In this document: positions 37,721 to 50,460 of the stretch, one piece after another
Numbering within the stretch: position 1 is the stretch's first letter
How the letters are laid out: the number at the start of each line of letters is the position of its first letter
Assembly (NCBI GenBank): GCA_949318235.1
Contig: OX439137.1
Coordinates: forward strand, 12,768,698-12,832,697
DNA: 64,000 nt
Direction of reading: 5' to 3'
Source: Ecdyonurus torrentis
Lineage: Eukaryota > Arthropoda > Insecta > Ephemeroptera > Heptageniidae
Program-made: the position numbers and the translations under genes
The notes under the pieces: model-generated
Seen by the model: only the letters and a program-made list of their open reading frames with translations
What the model was told of the DNA's origin: nothing
Databases searched by the model: none

Positions 37721-38010
37721 TTCTATAGAGCGAGTGCGCATGACGTCATACTGAATGCGCTTCGACGCCATACTGGAGCAATGAATAACATTGTTCAGCA
37801 TAGGACAAACATGTTTTTTTTTGGCTATTTGCTTTGGATAATTAGTTAATTATTTTGTTATTATTATTTTCTCGCATTCTTCAAAACCTAATATGCTCTT
37901 AATCTAGCAAGTATTTTTGAACTGGCAAAATGTGTCCTTTTCCCATACCAAGTCATGTTATTTAGTGCTCACATATGGCGTCGAATTTTATATAAATACA
38001 ACCAATTTTA
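37721..38010 (+). mobile_element. Family F MITE (copy 3)
   Basis: Contains GCGCATGACGTCATACTG, TGAATAACATTGTTCAGCAT and TTTTTGAACTGGCAAAATG. The middle (around CAACCTGTTAACAG in other copies) is deleted near 37890. Confidence 0.7.
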
Positions 38011-39193
38011 CTATCATTAATTGCTGAATTCTATTATATTTTAATATATATTTTGTTCTTTTTTATTACATTCCCAGTACACAAATTACATTATTTTAAA
38101 AACAGAATACATAACAATAATGTGCTTTTTTTTTCACTATATAATTTTTCTTTAATTTGATTGATTTGATTTGACAGTGAGTACTAAATGAACCTGTCAT
38201 ATTTCATAACAATGTCAAAATTTTGTCAACTTAACACTTTTTTAAAATGAAAATCCAATTATTCACGTTTTATGAACTCACTATAAAATATAAAACTAAA
38301 CTTCATTAAAACTGTTTTGGGGAAAAAATATACTGAAAACATTTGAATCAATGTAGTTTTGCAGATACAGCAATTTAATTAAATTAATTGGTTGGTGGTA
38401 ATATTTTTAATTATAAATTTTAGAGACACGTATGAATTTATTCATTTTTAATATAAAACCCTTATAATATGCGTACTAATTAATTAATTAATTAATTTAT
38501 ATTAATTTATTTGAAAATCCTCTTGTGAGTTGTGTCAATATTTTGTATTGTTTTCAATTATAAAACATAAAATTTTACATTGCATGATAATCATGATATA
38601 AAAATGTAAGTTAATACGACATGTGTAAAAATATTATGAACCAACCGATAAAAGGCAATGCCTTAGTTGGATTTTGTTTTAATGGTGCGGTTAAAATAAT
38701 AATAAATTTGTAGATTTTCTTTAATGAATAAAAGTTTTAGTGTGTGTGTTGAGGATTTGTGCTGTAATATTCTGAACACATTTTCATTATCCTGGACGTA
38801 GAAAAAAAAATCACGCTGCATGGAAAAAGAAATATTATTCAGTAGTAAATTTAAATTCAACTAAAATGAGGAATCAGTAATAGTAATCAGCTGATCAAAA
38901 AAGTGATCAGCATTTTTTTTTTCTTTAATTAAGAAAATGGGGAGTCACCAAAAATGGATAGTTACTGTTGTTTGACATTTCAAGCCATGTTTTAAATCTT
39001 TGCAATTTCACAATTTTTTCGTCCTTATTTAAATAATGGCCTAACTTGTTTTTTTTTGTTTTGTTTTGTTTTGTTTTGTTTTGTTTTGCTTAGTTGACAA
39101 AATAAGTTTTAAAATAATATAAAATTTGATGACAAAAAGTAATCATAATCTGGAAATATAATATAATCCTTTTTTCTAAACAAAATAAAGTTG
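38011..39193. other. AT-rich non-coding stretch
   Basis: A (TTAA)n-like run at 38478-38498 and the TTTTG array. No gene signal. Confidence 0.55.
39051..39090. repeat. (TTTTG)n pentanucleotide repeat
   Basis: About seven TTTTG units; 100 bp upstream of the family A' element. Confidence 0.88.
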
Positions 39194-39522
39194 TTAAAGG
39201 GCTCCAGGCCTCAAACAATTGAATCAAAAACATAAAATTCATGAGATGGTACCATCATTCATACACATATTATATCCTACAACCCTTCTGTAGCCTCACA
39301 AACTGAAACACTGTAAAGTAGGCAACTTTAGGACTTCATGACGTCAACAATTCCGGGTCTACAATAGAAATTGTAGCGCGGGTTGCCTACATTACAAGTT
39401 TTCTTCCCATTTTACGAGAGTACTGAAGGGTTAAGGCACAAAATATGTGTATTTATAATAATCCTATCTCATGATTTATAATTGAGAGGAAATTTTTTTT
39501 TTTGAGGCCAGGGGCCCTTTAA
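39194..39522 (+). mobile_element. Family A' TTAA MITE
   Basis: Ends TTAAAGGGCTCCAGGCCTCA and GAGGCCAGGGGCCCTTTAA form long TIRs with TTAA outermost. The interior has the family A layout: CTGTAAAGTAGGCAACTT, then CATGACGTCAAC, then GCGGGTTGCCTACATTAC, where the two flanking blocks can pair. It is a diverged sister family rather than a copy of A. Confidence 0.72.
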
Positions 39523-39935
39523 ATAAAATATTTTACTTCAATATATCAATATTAATGCTAATGTAATTGCTCTAACCATTTAAATAAATTGTCATGTATG
39601 ACAAAGTACATAAAAATATGATCAATAAAAAAGTCTAGTTACGTAAGAAAAATTATTATTAAAAAAAAAAGTAGTTATACCTTTATTATACGTGCGATAA
39701 ATTTTAAAACAATGCCATATGGCAATTAAGGTATGTAATTAAGTATACTATCGTAATCTTTATGGCATGCATAATTACCCCAGCGTGAGCTAAATATGAT
39801 GGTAATTACAATTGTAATTAATATTTATATATTTCATATTGAAATTTGAGTATAGGTATTAATGTGTAAATAGTAGTAAATACATTGTAATACTTAAATG
39901 AAATAATGAAATTATACTTGAAAATTATATAATAT

Positions 39936-39977
<42 letters not shown>

Positions 39978-40540
39978 AAATTAATGAATCTAAAGTGTAA
40001 TTTTTTCTGTTCATATATTTTTGTTTCTTATTTTCGGTAATAGCAATATTGTGTGAAATAGCACTTCACGTATGTAGAACAAAAATATTATTATAATTAT
40101 TTTTAAAACTATTCACCTGGAAATCTTGAATGAAGTTATTTGAATGGAATTCATGATATGACTTGTATTTTTAATTTTGTTTCTCAAAAATTTCATGATT
40201 TAAGGGTAAAAAAAAAATTTAAACTCTACAGGTAAAAATTGCTTTCCGTAGTAGCTTGTACCTTAAAATAGATAATAGGTTTATTGCACTCTTTATTCTA
40301 AACGTTAAGTTTACTTAAAAATAGAATACCAATTAGCTACTCATTAAGTCTAATTTTAGTGGGTGGTCGAGTAGTAAAAATATATCTTAATATTGCAAAC
40401 ATTGTTATTGAAAGCTTTTCTTCTTAAGGGTATGTAAACTTTATTTTAAAGTGTAAAAGTGAAGAAAAAAAAGCATACTTTATATTTCATTACAGTATCT
40501 TTTTTTTACATCAAAGAGATCATTATAATGTATTTTAAAC

Positions 40541-40557
40541 ATTTTCTCTCTCTCTCC

Positions 40558-40588
<31 letters not shown>
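40541..40588. repeat. (CT)n then (CA)n
   Basis: CT repeats with one CC interruption pass into a short CA run. Confidence 0.88.
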
Positions 40589-40737
40589 GTTTTTTTGAAG
40601 TATAAGGAATACGTCATTATTTCACTTACAGGAAAAGAGAGTATAAAAAGACTTTATCTTGTTGCATTTTCTTGAAGTTTAAGTATAAGAACGCTATTAG
40701 CGAGATGTCTGATCAACTACATATAGCTTCTTCTTCT

Positions 40738-40750
40738 ACTACTACTACTA

Positions 40751-40825
<75 letters not shown>
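40738..40825. repeat. (CTA)n then (CT)n
   Basis: Six CTA units run into about 35 CT units. First of a facing pair with the GA tract at 40908-40957. Confidence 0.9.
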
Positions 40826-40828
<3 letters not shown>

Positions 40829-40904
40829 TATGAGCAGTTTTGCTTTGTTCAAAAGCACGTGTTGTATGTATATAGAATCAGTCTCATTCTGAGTATAGTG
40901 GAGA

Positions 40905-40907
<3 letters not shown>

Positions 40908-40957
<50 letters not shown>
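40908..40957. repeat. (GA)n microsatellite
   Basis: About 25 GA units, reverse complement of the (CT)n 80 bp to the left, so the two can pair as a hairpin. Confidence 0.9.
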
Positions 40958-40960
<3 letters not shown>

Positions 40961-41042
40961 CAATGTTATAAATAGATATTGTTGGAGAACAGATATACGT
41001 AGATATTTTACTGTTAAAAAACTGAACCTTATGCTTTAACTA

Positions 41043-41044
<2 letters not shown>

Positions 41045-41092
<48 letters not shown>
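41045..41092. repeat. (CT)n microsatellite
   Basis: About 24 CT units. Confidence 0.9.
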
Positions 41093-41097
<5 letters not shown>

Positions 41098-41568
41098 CTG
41101 TAAGTGTCAGATGCATATGCCAGCAAAATGTTTACAGAGGTCATAATTCTAGTAAAATATTAAATTAATAACTTTTAATAAAATCCTTTATAATAACTTC
41201 ACTTAGAAGCAAGGTTTATACATAAAACTTGACTCAGAAATGAAAGCTAAAGTGTAATTCAATAGTCAGTTTTGAGCAATTATATTATTATTTTAGTTAT
41301 TTTTTGATCCAATAAACGAAACAAAATACTTGCAATATTTGAACAATTTTTAAATTGTAGGAATAATAGTTAAAAAATATGTTTAAAAACAAAAACTATT
41401 GAATGTAACTTTGAAACATCATACTCTTCAAAATAAAATAAATTTACTTGAAAATTTTTTTTGAAATTTTGGTGCTGCGGTGAGACGTTGTCATTATATA
41501 CTTTGTTTTTTCTCTCTTCGCAAAATTGAACTATCATGTGAGCTTTACTAAAACATTGAAATTTCTGG

Positions 41569-41574
<6 letters not shown>

Positions 41575-41626
<52 letters not shown>

Positions 41627-41668
41627 CTCACTCACTCTCTCTCTCATTCTCACTCACTCTCACTCTGC
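41575..41668. repeat. (CT)n with CACTCACTCT interruptions
   Basis: About 24 pure CT units followed by a mixed CT/CATTCT/CACT stretch repeated twice. Confidence 0.88.
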
Positions 41669-41919
41669 CCATTGTATAATTGAAATTAAATTATAATTTT
41701 TGTAAAAACCACATATTATTATGTAATATTATAGTCAGCCAAGTTCAAGACTTTTAAATTTAGAATGGCCTTTTCATCTGGTCAAAAATGAAATCATAAA
41801 AAATCTTCTCTTTATACCAAAAGACTTTTTTTTTTTTTTTTTTTTTTAGCTTTCCCTAAAAAATAGGAACGGATGAAAGAAATTTTCTGGATTTACACGC
41901 CCTTTAAAATTATATATAG

Positions 41920-41920
<1 letters not shown>

Positions 41921-41974
<54 letters not shown>
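41921..41974. repeat. (GA)n microsatellite
   Basis: About 26 GA units. Confidence 0.9.
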
Positions 41975-41977
<3 letters not shown>

Positions 41978-42500
41978 AAAAAATGATGAAAAGAGCCTTT
42001 CAAAATATTATTTTCTTATGTGTAGAACTTCCTTTACGTTTTTCCCTTTCGTTTAATCTTTTAATGAAAAATAGACTCTATTTTAAAGTTACAACACTGT
42101 AATATGTTTAAACTTTAATTGAAGCTTCCATTTAATAATATTTATAAGACTTTTTAATATATAAGCTTTTTGAGTTAATATACACACACTTTAACAGATT
42201 AGTGAGAGTAGTAGATGAAACTGATTAGGAAATTTAAGATATATTAAAAAAAAAAAAAAAAAAAAAAGATCAAAGAAAAAAAATTCTCATTATGCTATAA
42301 AGTATTTGCTTACTTAGAATAAGAGTGAAATAAATAATATTATACTCATTTACTTATATTTTAGTTTGAGCTAAATTCTAGTAAACAAATGAAATAAAAT
42401 TCAAAAATAATAAAAAATAGAAGTCATTATATATATACAGTAATTTAACCAATTTGGAATGTTCGTTGAAAGGTGAAATAATACATACATATATAAATAA

Positions 42501-42735
42501 TAGGGTGTATGCATTCATGTTTAAGTCGATGCCATGTTGGATATGGTATAGGAAAATGACTAATTTTGCCAGTTTAAAAATACTATATACAGTATAAGCA
42601 ATATTTTTGAGAGCATATTGGTTAAATTAGTATCTCAATTATGTGATAAAAATAATAATAATAATAATGATTTCCAAAAGAAAATAGCTAAAAATGACGT
42701 TTGTCATATGCTGAGCAAATGTTAATCAATCCATA
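42501..42735 (-). mobile_element. Family F MITE (copy 4, truncated)
   Basis: Starts TAGGGTGTATGCATTCATG and carries TTTTGCCAGTTTAAAAATAC and GTCATATGCTGAGCAAATG in reverse orientation. The end with TGACGTCA is missing. Confidence 0.65.
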
Positions 42736-42977
42736 AAAAGAAAAAAAAAACTGAAATGAAGCATTTACGTATTTCATGGGCAACATATATTTTGAAGTAG
42801 AATTATTTTTTAAATTAGACTTTGTTTTCACCCTTCTAATTAATGACTTTTATTGGCATCAATCAGGTTATCAGGTTAAAAACTCTGATTTATAGCAAAG
42901 TCAGTTATAATTTTAAATTCAAAGAAACAGAAATTTCAACATGTTTCTTTTTCAATAATTCATATGGATAATTTGAT

Positions 42978-43525
42978 AATAGACAACTTGCATGCCGTTT
43001 TTTTATAGTCTTAAAAAATTCTTTAGGAAAAATGAATAATATTGGTGTATATAAAACTTCTTGACAAATGCTCCTTCATACTTAAAATAATTTTTTAAAT
43101 TCAAATTTTATTTGAAGTAAAGACGGTGGCCATTACGCCGAAAGACGGTTCGCGTTTCTTTTGATTTTTTAATTGTTGAAATCGTTTAAACGAGTTCGCA
43201 GCAACTGAAAAAAAATTTCAACGGCCGAATTTTTTAAACAGCTCTGTTGGAGAAAATACAGATTTTTTAAAAAATTCAGCCGTTGAAAAAATTCTTCAGT
43301 TGCTGCGAACTCGTTTGAACGATTTCAACAATTAAAAAGCAAAAGAAACTCGAACCGTCTTTCGGCGTAATGGCCACCGTCTTTATTTCAAATAAAATTT
43401 GAATTTCAAAAATAATTTTAAGTATGAAGGAGCATTTTTCAAGAAGTTTTATAAACACTAATATTATTTATTTTTCCCAAAGAATTTTTTAAGACCATAA
43501 AAAAACGGCATGCAAGTTGTCTATT
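42978..43525. repeat. 548-bp near-perfect palindrome
   Basis: The left arm starts AATAGACAACTTGCATGCCG and the right arm ends CGGCATGCAAGTTGTCTATT. The arms match almost throughout, including AAGACGGTGGCCATTACGCC and CGAACTCGTTTGAACGATTT-type sequence, around a loop of about 25 nt near 43245-43265. GC-rich arm segments contrast with the surroundings. No coding frame is convincing; a foldback transposon or recent inverted duplication would fit. Confidence 0.8.
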
Positions 43526-43583
43526 TGCATTTTTTCAAAAGTATACTAGAAATATCCTGGATATTTTATTTTTCCTGTAAAAT

Positions 43584-43586
<3 letters not shown>

Positions 43587-43619
<33 letters not shown>

Positions 43620-43634
43620 GCAACAACAACAACA
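43587..43634. repeat. (CAA)n trinucleotide repeat
   Basis: About 16 CAA units with one CAG; lies between the 548-bp palindrome and the family E element. The glutamine run it would encode is not in a supported gene. Confidence 0.9.
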
Positions 43635-43639
43635 TAAGA

Positions 43640-43910
43640 GTAAAAAAATGGGTGCATTACTTCAGTTACGAATCCTTATTTATTTGAGATAAACACTTCT
43701 GAGTTATTATAAGTAGCTAAAATAATGTATTTTAGCAAGTTATTAACAATAGCTATTTTCAGTTATTTCCAGCTTTTTTAAGTTACTTAAAATAGCTATT
43801 GTTAATAATTTGCTAAAATGCATTATTTCAGCTGCTCATAATAACTCTAAAATGTTTATCTCAAATAAGTTAGTATTCGTAACTGAGAAGCAATGCACTT
43901 TTTTTTTTCT
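43640..43910. mobile_element. Family E foldback (long copy)
   Basis: Left arm GGTGCATTACTTCAGTTACG..., right arm ...CGTAACTGAGAAGCAATGCAC. The middle also pairs: AATAGCTATTTTCAGTTATT with its complement, and AGCAAGTTATTAACAATAGC likewise. The whole element is about 270 bp and palindromic. Confidence 0.65.
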
Positions 43911-44596
43911 TTTTTTTTTTTTTTTAAGTGAGGGTGTGTTACAATTTACCTGGATGAAAATACAATTACTAACTGCCAACGTATTCGGAATGTCTAGGTA
44001 TTGACCTTTCGAAACAAACAAGTCACGACAAGTGCAATGACGTCACGATACAAATAACATACAATTTGGCAAGGAATTAAATCAAGACTTGGATACTTTT
44101 CAAGAATATACTAGTATCTAAATATCTCCTGCAAAGACAAAGATTATTTCTTTTCTACCTTATGACGCTTTCTTTTTTTCTTTTTACACGTGTAAATTAA
44201 AATATTCGTATTAATCATTTAATTCAACGTTTAATACGCTACATTACTTCTTTTATTTTACTCTTAAGAATTTTCATTGTAGATTTTGTTTTCTCGTTGA
44301 AGTTACATTCATTCAAAAGTTACGAACTATATTTAAGATGTTGTAATTATATAAAAACACTTTCGTACATAATAATAATAAAAATAACTTTTGTGATTTA
44401 TTAAAAAAAAAATGAAGGTGACGATTTTTTTTATAATTTTGATTTATTACTCAATTAATTAGCTTTATGTTGATATTTAAAGTCATCATTATTAAATTAA
44501 ATTGTTGAAAAATGAATTTTACTTTTAGACGTTTCACAATATTTTTTAATAATTTTGTTTACTTATACAATAATATAATGGATAACATGTTTTCAA

Positions 44597-44939
44597 TTAA
44601 AGGAATAGACCAGAAAAAAACATTAGCATTTATTTTACAAAACACATTATGGGACTTATAAATATCATTGATTTGTTTGAAAACACAACTGTAGCGCCGT
44701 GGCAGTGATCTGAAAATTTCAATTTGTGCAATCCGCACAACATTTTTTTTATACTAATTTTTGCCTGTTTCTGACGTCAGAAACAGAAAGAGTCATGAAA
44801 AATAGCATACTTCATAGTATTTGCACACTTTCTTGTGGGGTTACATTTACATGTTAAAAAATTATCAGATTTGGAGATCCTATTTTGTGTGTTAAATCAT
44901 TAAAAAGTACATTTTGTTTCATTTGATCTATGGTTTTAA
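44597..44939 (-). mobile_element. Family A TTAA MITE (copy 6)
   Basis: TTAA-flanked, starting TTAAAGGAATAGACCAG and ending GATCTATGGTTTTAA. It retains CTGACGTCAGAAACAG. It is more diverged than copies 3 and 4. Confidence 0.78.
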
Positions 44940-45428
44940 CACCTTTAGAATTTTTACTACGTACTACCATTACATACTAACTAATACTAACATTACTTTA
45001 ATGTACTGTAATAAAAAAAAAAGTTACCAACCGCAAAGAAAAAAATAAATACAACTGTTGTATTCAATCCAAAATAATTCTTAAAATAAAACTTCTATTT
45101 TTCACTCGTGTTTAAAAAGAAAAAAAAAAGATTTATTTCATTTTATCTTTTCTGTTGTCTCACACGTCGTTTTTACAAAAAGACACACTTGTTTTTGTGA
45201 TAGATCCTTCAAGTATCACATAACATATAAAAAAAATATATATATATGCTTTTTTTTTTATTTATCCAACAATAATTTAACAAAGAGGGTCACTGACTTG
45301 GCGCGGAAATACTCAAAAGAGGTACTTTATTTTCACAATAACTCTTTCTACGTTATTTATATCTACCAAAACAACTACTATGGTTTTCGGTTTAAATTGA
45401 ATAAATTTAAAAATGTTTCTTGTTCCAA

Positions 45429-45459
<31 letters not shown>

Positions 45460-45462
45460 CAT

Positions 45463-45770
45463 ATGTGTAGGGTCTATGCATTCATTTTAAATTCGATGCC
45501 ATGCTGGATCACACAAAATAACATGGTCTGCATATGAAAATAGCTCATTTTGCCAGTTAAAAAACACTATGCAATATTTTTGAGAGCAATGATGCTGTTA
45601 TATCGAATTAGTATCTCAAGTGAGAAAAATAACAATAATAAAAAATTAACCGCGATTTCCCAAAGAAAATTGGCTTAAATGAAATTTGTCCTATGCTAAG
45701 CAATGTTATTCACTACTCCAGTATGGCTTCCAAACGCATTAAATATGACGTCATGAGGATACACCCTTAA
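45463..45770 (-). mobile_element. Family F MITE (copy 5)
   Basis: Reverse-oriented, nearly full length: GTAGGGTCTATGCATTC at left; TATGACGTCATGAGGATACA and CCCTTAA at right. The pairing of AGGGTCTATGC with GTATCCT..-type ends defines short TIRs. Confidence 0.72.
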
Positions 45771-46080
45771 AGTTTACACTTTGCCTTAAAAGTTGGTCCT
45801 AAAATTTAAATGTTCACATTTACATGCACAGATTACATGTTATCATTAAAGTGGGATAACTTAAATATTTGATCGGTTTTTGCATGTGTTTGACATAACT
45901 AAATTGTACAATAACATTACATCTTTACTTCATGTCAATTTTATATTTTGCGACCATTCAATTTGTGAGATATCAGCCGGTTACTTATTCCCTTTACAGC
46001 TAAAAGAGAGAAACGATTTATCATTTTAAAGATAATAATAATAATTTATCATTTTACTATATTATGAGAAATTATAAAGT

Positions 46081-46180
<100 letters not shown>

Positions 46181-47140
46181 ACAACATATTTTAAAATGTT
46201 TCATCTTTTAATGATTATAATTATTTTATAGATCATTTCAGCACGTATATACGGCATCAAAAAATACATATACCTGCAATACAAAAAATGATATTTAGGC
46301 AAATTTATTTACTTTTTTTTAAGTGTACACAAAAATGTTGAACACAATGCAAATATAGACTGACCCAAAATACCTATTTTTTTATGATTAATTCAAAAAG
46401 ACTTAAAAAATATATAGTCTCAAAAATGTTAACAGTAAATAGAAAAAGAAAAATGGTTTTGTATATAAACAATGAATTTTAATTTGACTTGTCATTTAAA
46501 TTAATGAACCACATTTTGTCATTTATTTACATTGTTTGTTTTGTTTAACCACAGAATAGACAATACAATTAATATTACAAAGTTTTAGGGAGGTTTTTGT
46601 TGAAGTAAAAAATTGAACATCATTACATGGGATTTGCTTCTATTTTATCAAGTGTAACCTTGTTGTTAAATTCTATGGTTCCCGAATTACACCGACAATA
46701 GTCAAATGCAAAATTTAATTATAATTTTAGTTTATATTATTTCATTTTTTTTTAAAATATAATTATGTCCAGTAAAACAATAACAACTTCATATTTTAAA
46801 TATTTATAGTTTATCTTAAAAATTTATGATTTTTTTAATTCATATAAAAAATATCTGCATTTAACTTAAAACTGCAGAATTGCTTATTTAAATAAAAAGT
46901 TTGAAAATAAAATATCTAAATTATTTCATTGTGTATGAATGCATTTTGTCACATCAAAACTTAAAAATAACCGTTTTATCTTTACATCATTTATTTTATA
47001 AGTCATACTTATTTTGAGTATATATAGTAGGTACGTTACCTCTTAAAACAATTATGTATTTTTGATTTCACCAATTTTTTCATGCGTTTTGCTCATAATT
47101 GTGTTTACGTAATTGTTACTCTTTTATGGCATTGAAATGT

Positions 47141-47241
<101 letters not shown>

Positions 47242-47387
47242 GCAAAAAAAAAAGTCTACAATTTTTAAATATTATTATTATTATTCAATCAAAGAAGAGT
47301 AATATGATATTACTCTTTCACTGCAATCACAGAGTAGAATTGATAAGAGATACAGACTCTAACCATGATAAAAGTACACAGTCTTAC

Positions 47388-47491
47388 GTTGGCCACGTTA
47401 GTCTACTTATAAGAAAACCGTGGAAACATTCATGAATTATTCGTTCGATGTCATCATTTTTATCTTGCTCCTCTTGAATTCTGATCTTCAT
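47388..47491 (-). CDS. Coding exon candidate on minus strand, 34 codons, function unknown
   Basis: On the minus strand the segment starts after a TTTTCTAAG acceptor preceded by a T-rich tract, and ends at AAC|GTAAGAC (GT at 47387-47386). One frame is open across all 104 nt (34 codons plus 2 nt): MKIRIQEEQDKNDDIERIIH, then ECFHGFLISRLTWP. The other frames stop within 11 codons. The charged, helix-forming composition is unlike the low-complexity translations nearby. An in-frame ATG 15 nt upstream (MIFSK) means it could instead be a first coding exon. No partner exon was found within the window. The family is not recognised. Confidence 0.5.
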
Positions 47492-48072
47492 CTTAGAAAA
47501 TATCATTGGAAAAAAAATAAAAAAATAAAACTTTCATGAAAAGTTTCTATTTATTGATAATAAATTGAGTCATTGTTTTATGAATCAGTCACAAATTATA
47601 TTATCAGCTTTTCATTTTTTTTTTTTTAATATTTTGTTAACGAGTATAATATACATGACCTTATATTTCTCTTTAAAAAAATCAATGTATACTAACAGTT
47701 CATGACATAAACATATTCAATCATTTATTCTAGTACATGCATTTATGACGAGACTTTTAATACTTCAATCTCTTTAATATGTTAAACATATTAAAAGGTA
47801 TTTTAGTTGAGAGCTGTAACAGTGATATATATAAGTACCTAATCTGCTAATCTGTGTGCGTCAATGTGAAAAACTTTGACCTTTTAATTATACCTTACGA
47901 CGTACTACAAACTCTAATTTTTTACTTAAAAAAGCAAACAAACTAAAAACGCCCTTGTTTCATTTTAGTTGTACAATAAAATGATATTAAATTTTAATGC
48001 TATTTTGATGATTTTTTTTTCTTCTTTATAATTTATTAGGAACTACTTAAGATTTTCTTTTTTTTTCTCCTT

Positions 48073-48074
<2 letters not shown>

Positions 48075-48148
<74 letters not shown>
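48075..48148. repeat. (CT)n microsatellite
   Basis: About 36 CT units. Confidence 0.92.
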
Positions 48149-48150
<2 letters not shown>

Positions 48151-48881
48151 CTGTTCTTTCAAAACAAAGAAAAAACAACAAAATTATTTTAAAGTTCAAA
48201 GAAAGTTTTTTTCCCCTGTTTTGACAAGTTTTGTTCCGGATCAAGGAAAGAATAAAAGAAAAGTTAAAGAGTATCACATTGTAATGATTTTTACCTGATT
48301 GCTTATGTATTTTTTCAATAATATTTATCAGATAGTTCATAATTTAAAATAAAATATACGTACCAAAAGTAAATAATATATATAATGAAATAAAAATATA
48401 TAAAAGTTCAGTATGATAATTTCATTTGCATTTTTGACACTTATATTTGTCTACAGACCATACAGTAGACAATCAGAAAAATCAATTATTTGATATACTA
48501 GTTATCTAATAAATTCGCATAACATTGTTAGGTAAAAAAAAGAAGTGGATATTACAATAGAATAAAGTAGGTTTAGTGATAAAATAGACAAACTGTCAGC
48601 CCAACAATACTAACAAAGTGCTAGCAAACGACTTTGTGTTCCTGTCTACATTTTTATCATGCTTTCTTATGGGGGAATGAAGCAGCTATAACTCACATTA
48701 AAATTATTTTATTATTATTATTATTATTGTAGCTTACTAAGCTTCAAAGTTTTTGTTTTCCTGGATTTCAAATCAATTGAGTGAAAATAATAATTTGTTA
48801 GAAAAGAAATATTGATTTTTATTTAAACTTCAAAACTGAATACTTGTTAATCTGACGACAGGAATAAACACATTTAACAAT

Positions 48882-48996
<115 letters not shown>

Positions 48997-49563
48997 TTAA
49001 CATGTATAAAGTATTACACTTTGTGTAGCTGGTAAGATAAACAGTACATGAAAAGTTGTATACAAAAGTACTTACACTTTCTTTTATATATAATATATGT
49101 ATATATATCTATATATATTAATGTATCTTTTTTGTAAACTTAACTTAAAAGACTTCTTTTGAAGTGGGTACACACTAAAAAGACATTACGTAAACTTTAT
49201 ACGTAATTTTAAATGTTTAACATGTTATTTTTGAGTTTATTATTTTTACTCTTTACGAACTTTAGCATTGAATTTTTTTATATATATTTACTTTCACCAT
49301 ATTGTGTAAATTTATTTGGTTTAACACATGTATGTGACAGCTGACAATTATAGTTATAGTTATTTTACTATGGAAAAAGTAACGAGGAGAAATTATTATT
49401 ATTACATTCCTTTTTTGTATTGTAAGCAAATTTTATTAAATGTTAATGTTGTCGAGTATAATGTACTGTATATAAGAACAGGTAAAAACTTGTCAGTTTT
49501 TTTTTTTTTTTTTTTTTTTTTATTGTTGTAACAAGGAATGAGTATTACGTAATTTTTGCCGCA

Positions 49564-49878
49564 TTAAAGGAACCGTCCAGGAAACATGCCTTTTTAATTT
49601 ATTAAATTTTTTTTTTTTTCAAAAGTACAATTATTTTGTCCAAGAACCTAAATTTGACGCTCTAAACGTATAATCAAATTTTCAGCTTATGCAATCCGCA
49701 CAACATTTTCTATTGAATGTGATCAATCCTGACGTCAGAAATGTTCAAAATGTGTGCATTTTGTCTCCTTTACAATTTTTTCGTGCTCTCTTGTGTGGTT
49801 ACATTTAAGTAATAGTATGAATATGCTTTTGGGTGTCCCATTTTGTGTTTAATGGCATAACACTGGACGGTCATTTAA
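49564..49878 (-). mobile_element. Family A variant TTAA MITE (copy 7)
   Basis: Termini TTAAAGGAACCGTCCAG and CTGGACGGTCATTTAA pair well, and internal CTGACGTCAGAAATG and GCAATCCGCACAACATTTTC mark family A. The altered outer ends suggest a subfamily. Confidence 0.72.
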
Positions 49879-50133
49879 GGTCATTATAACATGAGTGTTG
49901 CTAAATTGGAATGGAACAAATAATTATGCTGTACAACATAATATTTATGCTATTTAACATAGTTATCATGTAGTAAAGCATATTAATATAATTATGTTGT
50001 AATCTATAAATGTGGCTGAGAATGGGATATAAAATGACATATTTATTTTATGTTTGCTAGGGTAAAAGCATCATATTTATTTATAAATGCATTGAAACAA
50101 ATATTTATTCATTGATTTAATTATTGCATTATT

Positions 50134-50460
50134 TTAAAGGCATAGAACACACGAACAAAAAAACTTGTCTACTGACAGAAAATATCCTAACATACCTGAA
50201 AATCAACGTTGATTTGACCGGAGTCATTGATTTCTAATATAGTTTACATTCATGAAATGGCGGATGCGGAATATGAGGTCACAGTTTCTTGTTTTACGCG
50301 CGCTTAGACCAGCAAGCTGTGATGTCATGATCCGTCATTTCATGAATGGGAGATATATTAGAAATCAATGACTCTGGCCAAATCAACGTTGATTTTCATG
50401 TATGTTAGGACATTTTCTGTCAGTAGACAAGTTTTTTGTTAATGTGTTCTATGCCGTTAA
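50134..50460. mobile_element. Family C palindromic MITE (copy 4)
   Basis: TTAA-flanked hairpin starting TTAAAGGCATAGAACACACG. Both arms contain ACTGACAGAAAATGTCCTA-like sequence absent from other copies, and GAGGTCACAG/CTGTGATGTCA replaces the CRE-like site. Confidence 0.78.

Noticed and set aside
40751..40963. Ser-Leu and Arg-Glu repeat frames (also 29489-29704, 48047-48340, 57507-57707, 58725-58958)
   Set aside because: They come from (CT)n/(GA)n and (TCTCTG)n arrays in whichever frame lacks stops.
43510..43692. Glutamine-run open frame
   Set aside because: It spans the end of a palindrome, a (CAA)n array and the start of a foldback element, so it is not one gene.
43836..44021. Minus-strand frame reaching a CAG|GTAAAT donor-like site
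   Set aside because: No good acceptor, a poly-Lys tail from poly(T), and overlap with the family E element.
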